A stretch of DNA of 17,484 nucleotides, taken from positions 1-17,484 of the forward strand of contig CAZEML010000075.1 of the NCBI GenBank assembly GCA_964513285.1. Reading direction: 5' to 3'. This document shows, one piece after another, positions 1 to 7,275 of this stretch; the first letter of the stretch is position 1, and each line of letters opens with the position of its first letter. Origin of the DNA: UBA11606 sp964513285 (GTDB lineage Bacteria; Actinomycetota; Acidimicrobiia; Acidimicrobiales; Aldehydirespiratoraceae). The position numbers were made by a program, and so were the translations under genes. The notes beneath the pieces are model-generated. The model was not told the origin of the DNA. It made no database searches and worked only from the letters and a program-made list of their open reading frames with translations.

Positions 1-1
1 C

Positions 2-664
2 AAGTCCACCCTGATGAACGCCATCGGCGGCTATGTGCCGTCGACCGGCACCGTCCACCTGCTCGGCCGAGACATCACGACGAAGACACCGTCCCAGCGC
101 GCCGCGGTCGGTCTCGGCCGCACCTTCCAGGCCGCGACGCTCTTCCCCGAGCTGACCGTCCGCGAGACCGTCCAGGTCGCGCTCGAGGCCCGCCGCCGGT
201 CCTCGTTCGTCCAGACCGTCGCCTTCCTCGATCGACGCGCCGAGCAACGCCAACGGGCCGAAGCCGACGAACTCATCGACTTCCTCGGTCTCGGTCGCTA
301 CGCCGACGCCTTCATCAGCGACCTCTCGACCGGCACCCGTCGCATCGTCGAACTCGCCGGCCTCCTCGCCGTCGGCGCCAAGGTGCTCTGCCTCGACGAG
401 CCGACCGCCGGCGTCGCCCAGCGCGAGACCGAGGCCTTCGGACCGCTCATCAAGGAAGTGCGGCGCGAACTCGGGGCCTCGATGCTGATCATCGAACACG
501 ACATGCCGTTGATCATGAGCATCTCTGACCGGGTCTACTGCCTCGAGTCGGGCCTGGTCATCGCCGACGGCGAACCCGCCGCGGTCCGCGACGATCCGGC
601 CGTGGTCGCCAGCTACCTCGGCACCGACCAGCGAGCCATCCAGCGCAGCGACGCCGGCAGCTGA
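2..664 (+). CDS. LivG-like branched-chain amino acid-type ABC transporter ATPase (5' partial)
   Basis: Nucleotide-binding subunit of an importer, working at the inner face of the membrane. The window opens inside the Walker A motif (KSTLMN), so only the N-terminal strand and the glycines are missing and about 220 residues are visible. Visible motifs in order are a Q-loop (TFQAATLFPELTV), a variant signature LSTGTRR in place of LSGGQ, Walker B (VLCLDEPTAG) and the H-loop (IIEHDM). The insertion after the Q-loop, the EHDM motif and the SYLG ending fit the LivG branch, whose substrates are branched-chain amino acids, urea or short amides. The substrate cannot be told from this subunit, and permease and binding-protein genes would lie to the left. 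The gene could also be the ATPase end of a permease-ATPase fusion. The following gene seems to have its own promoter. Confidence 0.85.
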   Translation, partial: KSTLMNAIGGYVPSTGTVHLLGRDITTKTPSQRAAVGLGRTFQAATLFPELTVRETVQVALEARRRSSFVQTVAFLDRRAEQRQRAEADELIDFLGLGRYADAFISDLSTGTRRIVELAGLLAVGAKVLCLDEPTAGVAQRETEAFGPLIKEVRRELGASMLIIEHDMPLIMSISDRVYCLESGLVIADGEPAAVRDDPAVVASYLGTDQRAIQRSDAGS

Positions 665-673
665 GGGCGCGGC

Positions 674-679
674 TAGGTT
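674..679 (+). promoter_or_regulatory. Putative -10 element for a leaderless O-methyltransferase mRNA
   Basis: TAGGTT matches TANNNT and is separated from the ATG at 686 by 6 nt, so transcription would start at or next to the start codon. There is no Shine-Dalgarno sequence in the 21-bp gap between the genes, and no convincing -35 box. Confidence 0.5.
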
Positions 680-685
680 CGGCCC

Positions 686-1342
686 ATGGGCCGAAGCTTC
701 ATCGACGACGCGATCTACGACTATGTGATCGCCCACTCCACTCCGCTCGACGACGTCCAACAGGCGCTGCGGACGCGTACGCAGGCCGAGACCGGTGGCT
801 GGGCGGGAATGCAGATCGGGCCGGACCAGATCGCCTTCATGTCGATCCTGACCGCCGCCCTCCAGCCCCGATTCGTGGTCGAGGTCGGCACGTTCACCGG
901 CACGTCATCGCTCGCGATGGCGGGATCGCTCCCCGAGGGCGCCCGGCTGTTGTGCTGCGACGTCTCCGAAGAATGGACCTCGATCGCGCGCGAGCACTGG
1001 GAGCGGGCGGGGGTCGCCGACCGGATCGAGCTGGTCATCGCCCCGGCCGCCGAGACGCTCGCCGCGCTTCCCGACGACCAGCCGATCGATCTCGCCTTCA
1101 TCGACGCCGACAAGACGGGCTACCGCGCCTACTACGACATCATCGTGCCGAAGCTCTCCGAGCGCGGGCTGCTCTTGATCGACAACACGATCTGGAGCGG
1201 CCGGGTCGCTTCGCCGGCCGATGCGGACGACGCCGACACCCTCGCCCTGCAAGTCCTCAACGATCACATCGTCAACGACCCCCGGGTCGAGGTCGCGCAG
1301 TTGACGATCGGCGACGGCGTCACCATGGTCCGCCGACGCTGA
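686..1342 (+). CDS. Class I SAM-dependent O-methyltransferase (catechol/caffeoyl-CoA OMT family)
   Basis: Predicted cytosolic enzyme moving a methyl group from S-adenosylmethionine to a hydroxyl, probably of a catechol-like substrate, with a divalent metal. The 218 residues are the usual length for bacterial members. Visible are the SAM-binding glycine loop (VVEVGTFTGTSSLAMA), the acidic end of the next strand (LLCCDVSEEW), and the family metal-site segments AFIDADKTGYRAYYD and LLLIDNTIWSGRV, where FIDAD and DN supply metal and substrate ligands. The start follows a TAGGTT -10-like element by 6 nt. The gene converges on the MscS gene with a 15-bp gap. Its substrate and link to neighbours are unknown. 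Confidence 0.9.
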   Translation: MGRSFIDDAIYDYVIAHSTPLDDVQQALRTRTQAETGGWAGMQIGPDQIAFMSILTAALQPRFVVEVGTFTGTSSLAMAGSLPEGARLLCCDVSEEWTSIAREHWERAGVADRIELVIAPAAETLAALPDDQPIDLAFIDADKTGYRAYYDIIVPKLSERGLLLIDNTIWSGRVASPADADDADTLALQVLNDHIVNDPRVEVAQLTIGDGVTMVRRR

Positions 1343-1343
1343 C

Positions 1344-1363
1344 GCCCGCGGGCTGGTTCAGCC
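1344..1363. terminator. GC-rich hairpins between convergent O-methyltransferase and MscS genes
   Basis: GCCCGCGGGC (1344-1353) is a perfect 10-bp palindrome. It adjoins GGCTG-GTT-CAGCC (1351-1363), a 5-bp stem that runs over the MscS stop codon. They may end transcription in both directions. There is no T-tract, so an intrinsic terminator is not proven. Confidence 0.35.
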
Positions 1364-2443
1364 GCTGGCCTGATCGTCGGTGGCGGGGGCCGGCTCGTGG
1401 GTCTCGACGCTCTCGGGCCGCGGCGGCGGATCGAGCGGATGACCGCCCTGGTGCCGGAACCAGACGGTCTGCTGGGGGAACGGGATCTCGATGCCCGCCT
1501 CGTCGAGGGCCTCCTTGACCCGGAGGCGGATCTCCCGCTCGACCGACCACTGCATCGAGGGTTCAGTCTTCACGACGAGCCGGATCGCGATACCGCTCGC
1601 GCCCAGGTTCTGAATACCCCAGACCTCGGGCCGCTCCATCAGCTCGTCGCCGCCCCAGTCGGGGTCCTCCCACATCTCGTCGGCGACCCGCTGGATGACG
1701 CCCTGGGCGTAGCGGAGGTCGACGTCGTAGGCGACCTCGACATCGATCAGCGCACGCGACCAGAGCTGGCTGTAGTTGCCCACTCGGGTGATCTCACCGT
1801 TGGGGATGTGCCACACGGTGCCGTGCACGTCGCGCAGCGTCGTCGACCGCAGCGACACCTCTTCGACCGTGCCGGTCGCCGGGCCGATGTCGATCACGTC
1901 GCCGACCCCGTACTGGTCCTCGATCAGCATGAACAGTCCCGACAGGAAGTCCTTCACGATCGACTGCGCACCGAAGCCGAGGGCGATGCCACCGATGCCG
2001 GCACCGGCGATCAGGGGCGCGAGATCGATGTCGAGCTGGCCGAGCACCAACAGCGCGGCGATGCTCCACACCGCGGCCGTCACGATGCTGCGAAGCACCA
2101 GGGCGATCGTCTCGGCTCGGGCCTCGGCGCGCTTGTGAGCCGTCTGCTCGATCAGCAGCCGGCCCGGGCCGCGCTCGCGCAACTGGTCGAGCGCGGTGTT
2201 CTTCGGTGGGTTCGCGATCGCGGTGGTGAACCGAACGACCGCCCGCTGCAGCACCCGGGCGATGACCCAGGCGGCGAGGAGGATGAACGCGATGCGGATG
2301 GGACGATCGAGCACCCACTCCGCAGCGAGCGCCAAGAACTCGTTGTCGGTCCACTCGAAGACCTTCTCGCAGGAGTAGGTCGGATCAGCCCCACACGCAT
2401 CGGTGAGCGGATCGGTGGTCTCCTGCACGACAACGCCAGCCAT
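1358..2443 (-). CDS. Mechanosensitive ion channel, MscS family
   Basis: Membrane channel that releases small solutes on hypo-osmotic shock. The 361 residues show a short extracytoplasmic N-terminus, a first hydrophobic helix (about residues 48-70), a second (about 118-140), and a glycine/alanine-rich pore helix (LIAGAGIGGIALGFGAQSIV) typical of MscS TM3. The beta domain follows (VGDVIDIGPATGTVEEVSLRST, then VWHIPNGEI), then the alpha/beta vestibule region (VAYDVDLRYA). The N-terminus carries two cysteines, C17 and C25, on the outer face, which might form a disulfide. The C-terminus is a proline-rich acidic tail. The start is 6 nt after a TACCGT -10-like element, suggesting its own leaderless transcript even though the upstream gene on the same strand ends only 42 bp away. 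Confidence 0.93.
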   Translation of the reverse strand: MAGVVVQETTDPLTDACGADPTYSCEKVFEWTDNEFLALAAEWVLDRPIRIAFILLAAWVIARVLQRAVVRFTTAIANPPKNTALDQLRERGPGRLLIEQTAHKRAEARAETIALVLRSIVTAAVWSIAALLVLGQLDIDLAPLIAGAGIGGIALGFGAQSIVKDFLSGLFMLIEDQYGVGDVIDIGPATGTVEEVSLRSTTLRDVHGTVWHIPNGEITRVGNYSQLWSRALIDVEVAYDVDLRYAQGVIQRVADEMWEDPDWGGDELMERPEVWGIQNLGASGIAIRLVVKTEPSMQWSVEREIRLRVKEALDEAGIEIPFPQQTVWFRHQGGHPLDPPPRPESVETHEPAPATDDQASG

Positions 2444-2449
2444 ACGGCG

Positions 2450-2455
2450 ACGGTA
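2450..2455 (-). promoter_or_regulatory. Putative -10 element for a leaderless MscS mRNA
   Basis: On the minus strand this reads TACCGT, followed by 6 nt and the ATG at 2443. No Shine-Dalgarno sequence is seen. The -35 region is not recognisable. Confidence 0.45.
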
Positions 2456-2485
2456 CGCGGCACGCCAGGGGCGCCGGTGGATCCG

Positions 2486-3043
2486 TCACACGGTGCAACG
2501 AACCCCGGAGACCGTCGGCCACGGGGTGGCGGCGACGTCGCGCACCCTCGGGTCGAGCCGCTCGTTCGGATCGATGTGGGCCGCGGTTCGGCGGGCATCC
2601 CCGAGCGCGGCGATCAGTCGATCGACCGCCTCCACCGAGAGCGAACCCGCGACATCGTCGATCAGCTCGGTCGACAGATGCAGCTCCGCTGCATGGCCAT
2701 CGCCGGCATCCTCGGGCACGACTTCTCGAAGGGCGATGGCGATCGTCCGCAGCGTCACCGAGACATAGCCCCAGTTGACCCGGTCGTGGGCTCGTTCCCA
2801 CGGAAGCCGGTGGTGGTGGAAGCTCATCAGCTCGCTGGTGAGGTGCAGATGGTCGGCGATCCGGACGAGCGCGGCCTGGTTCTCGGCGTCGGCTGCGACC
2901 GCCTTCGCGAGCTGCCGGGCGAATCCCAGCTCGCTCGCATCGCCGAACGGCCCGCTGATCGAGCGGCGCCGCTGAACGAAGCGGACGGTGTCGGCGTAAC
3001 CGAGGACGCGCCGAAAGGCCGTGTCGATGACGTGAAGATCCAT
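2486..3043 (-). CDS. Hypothetical protein, all-helical
   Basis: I do not recognise this 185-residue protein. It has no signal peptide or membrane segment and looks mostly alpha-helical, with a central stretch rich in histidine and tryptophan (ADHLHLTSELMSFHHHRLPW) that might bind a metal or a flavin. This is only a guess, since no family signature is visible. The start is supported by a Shine-Dalgarno-like CTGGAG ending 7 nt upstream of the ATG, unlike most neighbours, which look leaderless. Upstream lie a perfect palindrome (3093-3104) and tandem repeats that could control it. Base composition and codon use match the neighbours. Confidence 0.7.
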   Translation of the reverse strand: MDLHVIDTAFRRVLGYADTVRFVQRRRSISGPFGDASELGFARQLAKAVAADAENQAALVRIADHLHLTSELMSFHHHRLPWERAHDRVNWGYVSVTLRTIAIALREVVPEDAGDGHAAELHLSTELIDDVAGSLSVEAVDRLIAALGDARRTAAHIDPNERLDPRVRDVAATPWPTVSGVRCTV

Positions 3044-3092
3044 GGGTGTGCTCCAGGTTGGGGGGATCTGGATGACGGGAAGGACGGACTAC

Positions 3093-3104
3093 GTCAACGT
3101 TGAC
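3093..3104. promoter_or_regulatory. 12-bp perfect palindrome, possible repressor operator
   Basis: GTCAACGTTGAC is its own reverse complement and resembles operators bound by TetR-family repressors. It lies about 50 bp upstream of the hypothetical gene starting at 3043, and its minus-strand reading contains a TTGAC that could serve as a -35 box. The regulator is not in the window. Confidence 0.4.
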
Positions 3105-3163
3105 ATGGACCGGCCGATGGCCAACACCCTTCGTTGAGCCGTTTCCCTGACCCATTTGGGCTA

Positions 3164-3184
3164 TGCCCGTGGTCACACCGGGCG
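3164..3184. repeat. 21-bp tandem repeat, copy 1
   Basis: The core GCCCGTGGTCACACCGGGC begins at 3165. It repeats exactly at 3192-3212, 28 bp further on. Each copy can fold as a GCCCG/CGGGC hairpin with a 9-nt loop. The pair lies directly behind the response regulator stop codon (minus strand) and 120 bp upstream of the next gene, so it could terminate the former or regulate the latter. Confidence 0.75.
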
Positions 3185-3191
3185 GCGTAAC

Positions 3192-3212
3192 TGCCCGTGG
3201 TCACACCGGGCG
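3192..3212. repeat. 21-bp tandem repeat, copy 2
   Basis: Identical to the copy at 3164-3184 over all 21 bp, with 7 bp between the two. It ends 7 bp before the response regulator stop codon. A degenerate relative may be present at 9718-9739. Confidence 0.75.
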
Positions 3213-3219
3213 ATGTGAC

Positions 3220-3852
3220 TCAGCTCAGGTCGACGAGCCCTTCGCGGGCGGCGATCACCACCGCCTCCAGCTGGCTGCGCGCGCCGAGCTTCGCCAGCAC
3301 CTGCTTCACGTGGTTCCGCACCGTGTGGGGCGACAGATGCAACTCCTCGGAGATCTCCGCGACGGTCCGAGCGTCGGCCAGCAGGCGCAACACGTCGGTC
3401 TCGCGCTCGGTCAGTTCGCTACGAGGCGCTGGGCTCCGCATCACCTGATCGAGCAAGGTCGCCGGGAAGAACGCGGCTCCGCCCGCCACGACCAGCACCG
3501 CTTCGACCAACCGATCCAGCCCCTGCCCCTTGGAAACGAAACCGGCACACCCCGCGGCGAGCGCCTCGCTCAACCCCTTGCGATCGTCGGTACCCGTCAT
3601 CAACAGCACCGGCGGGGCCGGCGATCGCTTCTGAGCGACTGCGACGAGGTCGGTACCGAGGCCGTCCCCCAGCTGCAGGTCGGCGACGACCGCGTCAACG
3701 GCCAGTGCCCCGAGCAAGACCTCGCCCTCAGCCCGGCTGGCGGCGACGCCGGCGATCACGATCTCGGGGTGATCGTTGAGCGCCTCCGCGAGGGCGTCGC
3801 GCACGAGGAGGTGGTCCTCGACCAACAACACCCGAATCGGATCATCACTCAT
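3220..3852 (-). CDS. LuxR/NarL-family response regulator
   Basis: DNA-binding output half of a two-component system. The 210 residues have a receiver domain with the acidic pair E12-D13, phospho-acceptor D58 (VVADLQLG), switch T86 (LLMTG) and K108 (FVSKG). A LuxR-type HTH follows at about residues 145-205 (LTERETDVLRLLADARTVAE, then LSPHTVRNHVKQVLAKLGA). The start chosen is the ATG at 3852, whose ATGAGTGA overlaps the kinase stop. A longer in-frame start at 3978 would add 42 low-complexity residues inside the kinase gene. Overlap with the kinase implies translational coupling and a cognate pair. Target genes are unknown. Confidence 0.93.
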   Translation of the reverse strand: MSDDPIRVLLVEDHLLVRDALAEALNDHPEIVIAGVAASRAEGEVLLGALAVDAVVADLQLGDGLGTDLVAVAQKRSPAPPVLLMTGTDDRKGLSEALAAGCAGFVSKGQGLDRLVEAVLVVAGGAAFFPATLLDQVMRSPAPRSELTERETDVLRLLADARTVAEISEELHLSPHTVRNHVKQVLAKLGARSQLEAVVIAAREGLVDLS

Positions 3853-6052
3853 CGTTCCCACCGCCCATCTCGACTCCCGAGGTCTCGGGGAGTTCGTCGG
3901 GGATCCACGCCACCACCACCGTGCCAGACGCGGACGAGTCGACACGACTCGAACCTCCCGCGTCGCGGGCGCGCTCACGGATCAAGCCGAGCCCGAGATG
4001 GCCATCGCGCGGCCCGGCATCGCGGAACCCACGCCCGTCGTCGGTGACCGTGATCTCCAGCCCATCTCGCGATGGCGCGATCACCGCGGTGACGGTCGAG
4101 GCGTCGGCGTGGATCATGGCGTTGGCGATCGCCTCCCGACCGATCCGAAAGATCGTGCCGGCGCCGTGCGAACTGAGCGGAGGAACCGTGTCGTCGCGCA
4201 CCTCGAAGCTCGGTCCGCTCGTGGTGCGGTACCGCTCGGCGACACCGACGAGCGCGGCGGCGAGGCCGCCGTCGTCGACCCGCGGCGGACGGAGGTCGTC
4301 GAGCGTGCCTCGCATCTGCCGGATCGCATCGAGGGCCATCCCCTCGAGCGGGGCGAGGTCGGCATCGGACTTCGCCGCCAACCGGTTCAGTCGGTAGGAC
4401 AGTGCGACCACGGTCTGCAACGGCCCGTCATGCAGCACCTGGCCGATGCGCGCCCGTTCCCGACGCTCGAGCGACGCCAGCTCGGCCTCGACCGCGACGC
4501 GACGGGCCTGCTCGCGGTGATGATCCGACGTGTCCGCGGCGAAGAGCACACAACTCTCGAGCCGGCCGTGGGCATCGAGCTTCGGGTCCGCGGACACGAG
4601 CACCCACATGCGCGTCCCGTCCGGGCGCCAGATCTCCTCTTCGAAGGTGACCCGCTCCCCACCGAGCACGGCGGCGGCATAGGGGCGGAAGGTCGCCCAG
4701 TCCTCGGGGTCGAACATCTCCGAGAACACCCGACCTTCGAGCACCGCCCGGTCCACCCCGAGCATCTCCGCCCACCGGTCGGACACGAACGTCACCCGCA
4801 TGTCGGCATCGACCTCGGCAAAGCCCTCGTAGGCGGTCGAGGCGATGCGCTTCCAGTGCTCGGTCGCGCGCTGCACGCGCTCCCGCATCGAGACTGCATC
4901 GGTGACGTCGCGGGCGATCGACAAGACGTGCTCGTCGTCCATCCTGATCATGCGGAGCTCGAGCGTGCGCCCGTCCCCCATCTCGATCTCGCCCGACGCG
5001 ACCTCGCCGGTGTCGATCGCCGACGCCCGCATCGAGCCGGCGGCATCTCGTAGCCAGTCGGTGTCGGCCGGGGCGACCGCTCCGACCAACCGGTCGATCG
5101 GCTCGCCGGACCGGTTGACCACCGCGATCGGGTCGGGGAGGACGCGGACCATCGCGGTCTCGCGGAGTCGGTCGTAGTCGACCGACCGGGCGTAGCGGCC
5201 GATGAAGACGCCGGCGAACGCGATGGCCCAGTTCAGCGACGCCAACGCGACGGCGGGGTCCTCCGAGGCGGCGATCGGTCCTTCGCCCGCCGCGGTGAAT
5301 CCCGAGACCAGCCCAATGGCGACCACGGCGGACGGGAACGAGACCGCGGGTCCGAACCGCACGGCCAACCACGCCGGCGGTACGACGATCAGCGCGGCGG
5401 TCGAGTCGGTGCGCACCAGGATCGCGAGCGTCAGCGCGAGCGCGCCGCCGATCGTGAGGAGGCGTTCGACGTGTGAGCCACGTTGAGCGACGTCATCGAG
5501 CCAGCCGCGCGTCTCTCGAAAGAGCATGAGCGTCGCGCCGACGACCACCATCCCGAGCGCGTGAGCTCCGGTCCACGACCAGTACCAGCGGGCGAAGTCG
5601 TCGGCCCCGAACCACACGGCAGCCACCAGGCCGCCCGCCATGGCGACCCCGACCGACGCCCCGAACGCCAGCGCCGTCGACGCGTGAAACCCGCGCGTCG
5701 GTGACGGGACGAAGACCACCGCGAACAGCAGCACGGCCGACACGATCTCGACCGCATTCGCCAGCACATCGCCGAGACCGTCGCCGAGGTCGTCGTATTC
5801 GAGGGCCGCATGAGCCACCTGGGCGGCGACGCCCGCACCGACGACGAGCACCCGCCGGGAAGGGCGGACCAACAGGGCGGAGGCGGCGGTGAAGGCGGAC
5901 GCGAACCAGATGGGTGGCGTGACCGACCCGTCGACCTCCCACCCAGCGACCAGCTGCGCCAAGCCCAGGTGCGCGACGAACACCGCGCCGAGGATCACGG
6001 GGAGGGCGACCGACTCGACGACCGCCGCTTCACCGCGTACGTCGATGTCCAC
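3845..6052 (-). CDS. Membrane sensor histidine kinase (MASE1-like, two PAS, HisKA_3/HATPase_c)
   Basis: Sensor kinase of the NarX/DegS type, 735 residues from the chosen GTG. Residues 10-300 form a polytopic hydrophobic region resembling MASE1. Two PAS-type domains follow (about 320-405 and 415-525; the second is clear, with the segment WRPDGTRMWVLVSADP). Then comes the dimerisation/phosphorylation segment RRERARIGQVLHDGPLQ with H541, and an ATPase domain with an N-box around N644 (REAIANAMIH), DDGRGF at about 671 and GHLGLGL. The GTG at 6052 was chosen because hydrophobic coding-like sequence begins there and a TACGCT -10 lies 6 nt upstream. The open frame continues to 6670, but that part is antisense to the HTH-TOBE gene. 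The input signal is unknown; PAS domains may bind haem, flavin or a small molecule. Confidence 0.9.
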   Translation of the reverse strand: MDIDVRGEAAVVESVALPVILGAVFVAHLGLAQLVAGWEVDGSVTPPIWFASAFTAASALLVRPSRRVLVVGAGVAAQVAHAALEYDDLGDGLGDVLANAVEIVSAVLLFAVVFVPSPTRGFHASTALAFGASVGVAMAGGLVAAVWFGADDFARWYWSWTGAHALGMVVVGATLMLFRETRGWLDDVAQRGSHVERLLTIGGALALTLAILVRTDSTAALIVVPPAWLAVRFGPAVSFPSAVVAIGLVSGFTAAGEGPIAASEDPAVALASLNWAIAFAGVFIGRYARSVDYDRLRETAMVRVLPDPIAVVNRSGEPIDRLVGAVAPADTDWLRDAAGSMRASAIDTGEVASGEIEMGDGRTLELRMIRMDDEHVLSIARDVTDAVSMRERVQRATEHWKRIASTAYEGFAEVDADMRVTFVSDRWAEMLGVDRAVLEGRVFSEMFDPEDWATFRPYAAAVLGGERVTFEEEIWRPDGTRMWVLVSADPKLDAHGRLESCVLFAADTSDHHREQARRVAVEAELASLERRERARIGQVLHDGPLQTVVALSYRLNRLAAKSDADLAPLEGMALDAIRQMRGTLDDLRPPRVDDGGLAAALVGVAERYRTTSGPSFEVRDDTVPPLSSHGAGTIFRIGREAIANAMIHADASTVTAVIAPSRDGLEITVTDDGRGFRDAGPRDGHLGLGLIRERARDAGGSSRVDSSASGTVVVAWIPDELPETSGVEMGGGNDE

Positions 6053-6058
6053 ACCGCG

Positions 6059-6087
6059 AGCGTAGGCGGCGGCCGAGACCGTGTCCG
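6059..6087 (-). promoter_or_regulatory. Putative promoter of the histidine kinase operon (leaderless)
   Basis: On the minus strand, CGGACA (plus 6082-6087) and TACGCT (plus 6059-6064) are separated by 17 bp, and TACGCT is followed by 6 nt and the GTG at 6052. It is back to back with the molybdate operon promoter in an 87-bp gap. No ribosome-binding site is seen. Confidence 0.5.
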
Positions 6088-6101
6088 AAGAAGCTCTCCG
6101 A

Positions 6102-6131
6102 ATGACGCAGAAGCAGCTGTTTTGGTAGATT
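6102..6131 (+). promoter_or_regulatory. Putative promoter of the molybdate operon (leaderless)
   Basis: ATGACG (6102-6107) and TAGATT (6126-6131) are 18 bp apart. The ATG of the HTH-TOBE gene is 8 nt beyond, so the transcript would begin at or just before the start codon. No classical E. coli-type ModE operator was recognised here. Autoregulation by the HTH-TOBE protein is plausible but not shown. Confidence 0.5.
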
Positions 6132-6139
6132 TCTCTGGC

Positions 6140-6532
6140 ATGTACCGGTTTCGTCTCGGAAAAGCCGCACAGCTCCTCGGCGTGAGTCCCGACACCGTGC
6201 GCCGGTGGGCTGATCAGGGACGGGTCGAGACGGTCCGCACCGACGGTGGCCAGCGCGAGATCGAAGGCCCGGAGTTGGCGCGGCTCGCCCTGGAGCTCGG
6301 CGACCAACCACTGGATGATGCCGACTCGGTCTCGGCCCGGAATCGCTTCCCGGGGCTCGTCACTCGCGTGGTCCGCGACACGGTGATGGCCCAGGTCGAG
6401 ATCCAAGCCGGACCCCATCGCGTCGTGTCGTTGATCTCGGCGGAGGCGGCTGATGCGCTCGGCCTCGAGCCCGGGGTGCCCGCGGTGGCCTCGATCAAGT
6501 CGACCAACGTCGTCGTCGAACGCGCCACGTGA
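6140..6532 (+). CDS. HTH-TOBE (Mop) putative molybdate-responsive regulator
   Basis: Small 130-residue protein joining a MerR/excisionase-like helix-turn-helix (residues 4-30, RLGKAAQLLGVSPDTVRRWA) to a TOBE/Mop domain (residues 65-130, from SARN to the KSTNVVVE segment that in Mop proteins helps bind molybdate). It is first in the mod operon, and its stop overlaps the modA GTG start. This differs from E. coli ModE, which has a LysR-like HTH and two TOBE domains. ModC here lacks a TOBE domain, so the molybdate-sensing module is found in the regulator instead. It probably controls its own operon. A longer ORF reading from 5810 exists in this frame, but it overlaps the kinase gene and lacks a matching promoter. 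Confidence 0.88.
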   Translation: MYRFRLGKAAQLLGVSPDTVRRWADQGRVETVRTDGGQREIEGPELARLALELGDQPLDDADSVSARNRFPGLVTRVVRDTVMAQVEIQAGPHRVVSLISAEAADALGLEPGVPAVASIKSTNVVVERAT

Positions 6533-7275
6533 CCCCACGGCCGATCCTCCCCTGGCGGAGTGCGCTGCTGCTCGCGGCGGCGGTCGCCGTCGCAGCGCCG
6601 ATCGCGGCGCTCGCCCTCGACCCGGGCGACGATGACGCGCTCCTGGTGCTCGCGCCGTCCTCGCTCGCACCGATCGAGGACGACCTCAACGCGACGATGC
6701 TCGACGCCGGGGTCGGTCCGATCGAGTGGGTGTTCGCCGGGAGCCAGTCACTGGTCGCCCAGGTCGCCGACGGCGTGCCCGCCGACGCCGTACTCGTCGC
6801 GGACCAGGTCGCGTTCGACGCCGTCCTCGACGCAGGCGGCGGCCTCGACCGGGAGATCACCTTCGCCTCCAACCATCTCGTGCTCGCGGTCGCCCCGGAC
6901 AACCCCGGCGATGTCGCGTCCGTCGCTGATCTCGCCGACCCGGAGCGGCTGATCGGGGTGTGCGCCGCGGAGGTCCCGTGTGGCCGGCTCGCCGCGACCG
7001 CGCTGGCCGAGCTCGGGATCTCGGTTTCGGCTGACACCGAGGAGACGAGTGCACGAGCGTTGACGGCGAAGATCGCCTCCGGCGAACTCGATGCCGGCCT
7101 GATCTATGTGACCGACGCACGGGCGGCCGGACTCGACATCGTGGACGAAGACGAGTTCGCCCGGTTCGAGAACACCTACCACGGCGCCGGGACCGCGGCC
7201 GCCGGCCCGTTCCTCGATGCCCTCCTCGGCGAAGAGGCGGCCGAGGTTTTCACCGACGCGGGCTTCGGCGGATGA
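6529..7275 (+). CDS. modA: Molybdate ABC transporter substrate-binding protein
   Basis: Extracytoplasmic oxyanion-binding protein that delivers molybdate (or tungstate) to ModB. The 248 residues fit ModA. The N-terminus has a hydrophobic stretch (SALLLAAAVAVAAPIAALAL), then LLVLAPSSLAPIEDDL, the phosphate-loop-like FAGSQSLVAQV, the central segment ITFASNHLVLAVAPDNP, and the second-lobe segment AGLIYVTDAR typical of the family. There is no lipobox cysteine, so it may stay anchored by an uncleaved signal or be released, which is unusual for a Gram-positive binding protein. The start is the GTG overlapping the previous stop (GTGA). The end overlaps modB (ATGA). Confidence 0.93.
   Translation: MTPRPILPWRSALLLAAAVAVAAPIAALALDPGDDDALLVLAPSSLAPIEDDLNATMLDAGVGPIEWVFAGSQSLVAQVADGVPADAVLVADQVAFDAVLDAGGGLDREITFASNHLVLAVAPDNPGDVASVADLADPERLIGVCAAEVPCGRLAATALAELGISVSADTEETSARALTAKIASGELDAGLIYVTDARAAGLDIVDEDEFARFENTYHGAGTAAAGPFLDALLGEEAAEVFTDAGFGG

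Noticed and set aside
1397..3103. Long plus-strand open frame opposite MscS and the hypothetical gene
   Set aside because: It spans two well-supported or plausible minus-strand genes and their gap, with low-complexity translation.
3853..3978. Longer start of the response regulator
   Set aside because: The extra 42 residues lie within the kinase reading frame and do not belong to a receiver domain; ATG 3852 gives a normal N-terminus and a coupled overlap.
3776..5053. Long plus-strand open frame opposite the histidine kinase
   Set aside because: The minus strand carries clear kinase motifs; the plus-strand translation is a shadow.
6053..6670. 206-residue N-terminal extension of the histidine kinase
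   Set aside because: It is arginine-rich, low-complexity and antisense to the HTH-TOBE gene; the GTG at 6052 fits the membrane region and promoter.
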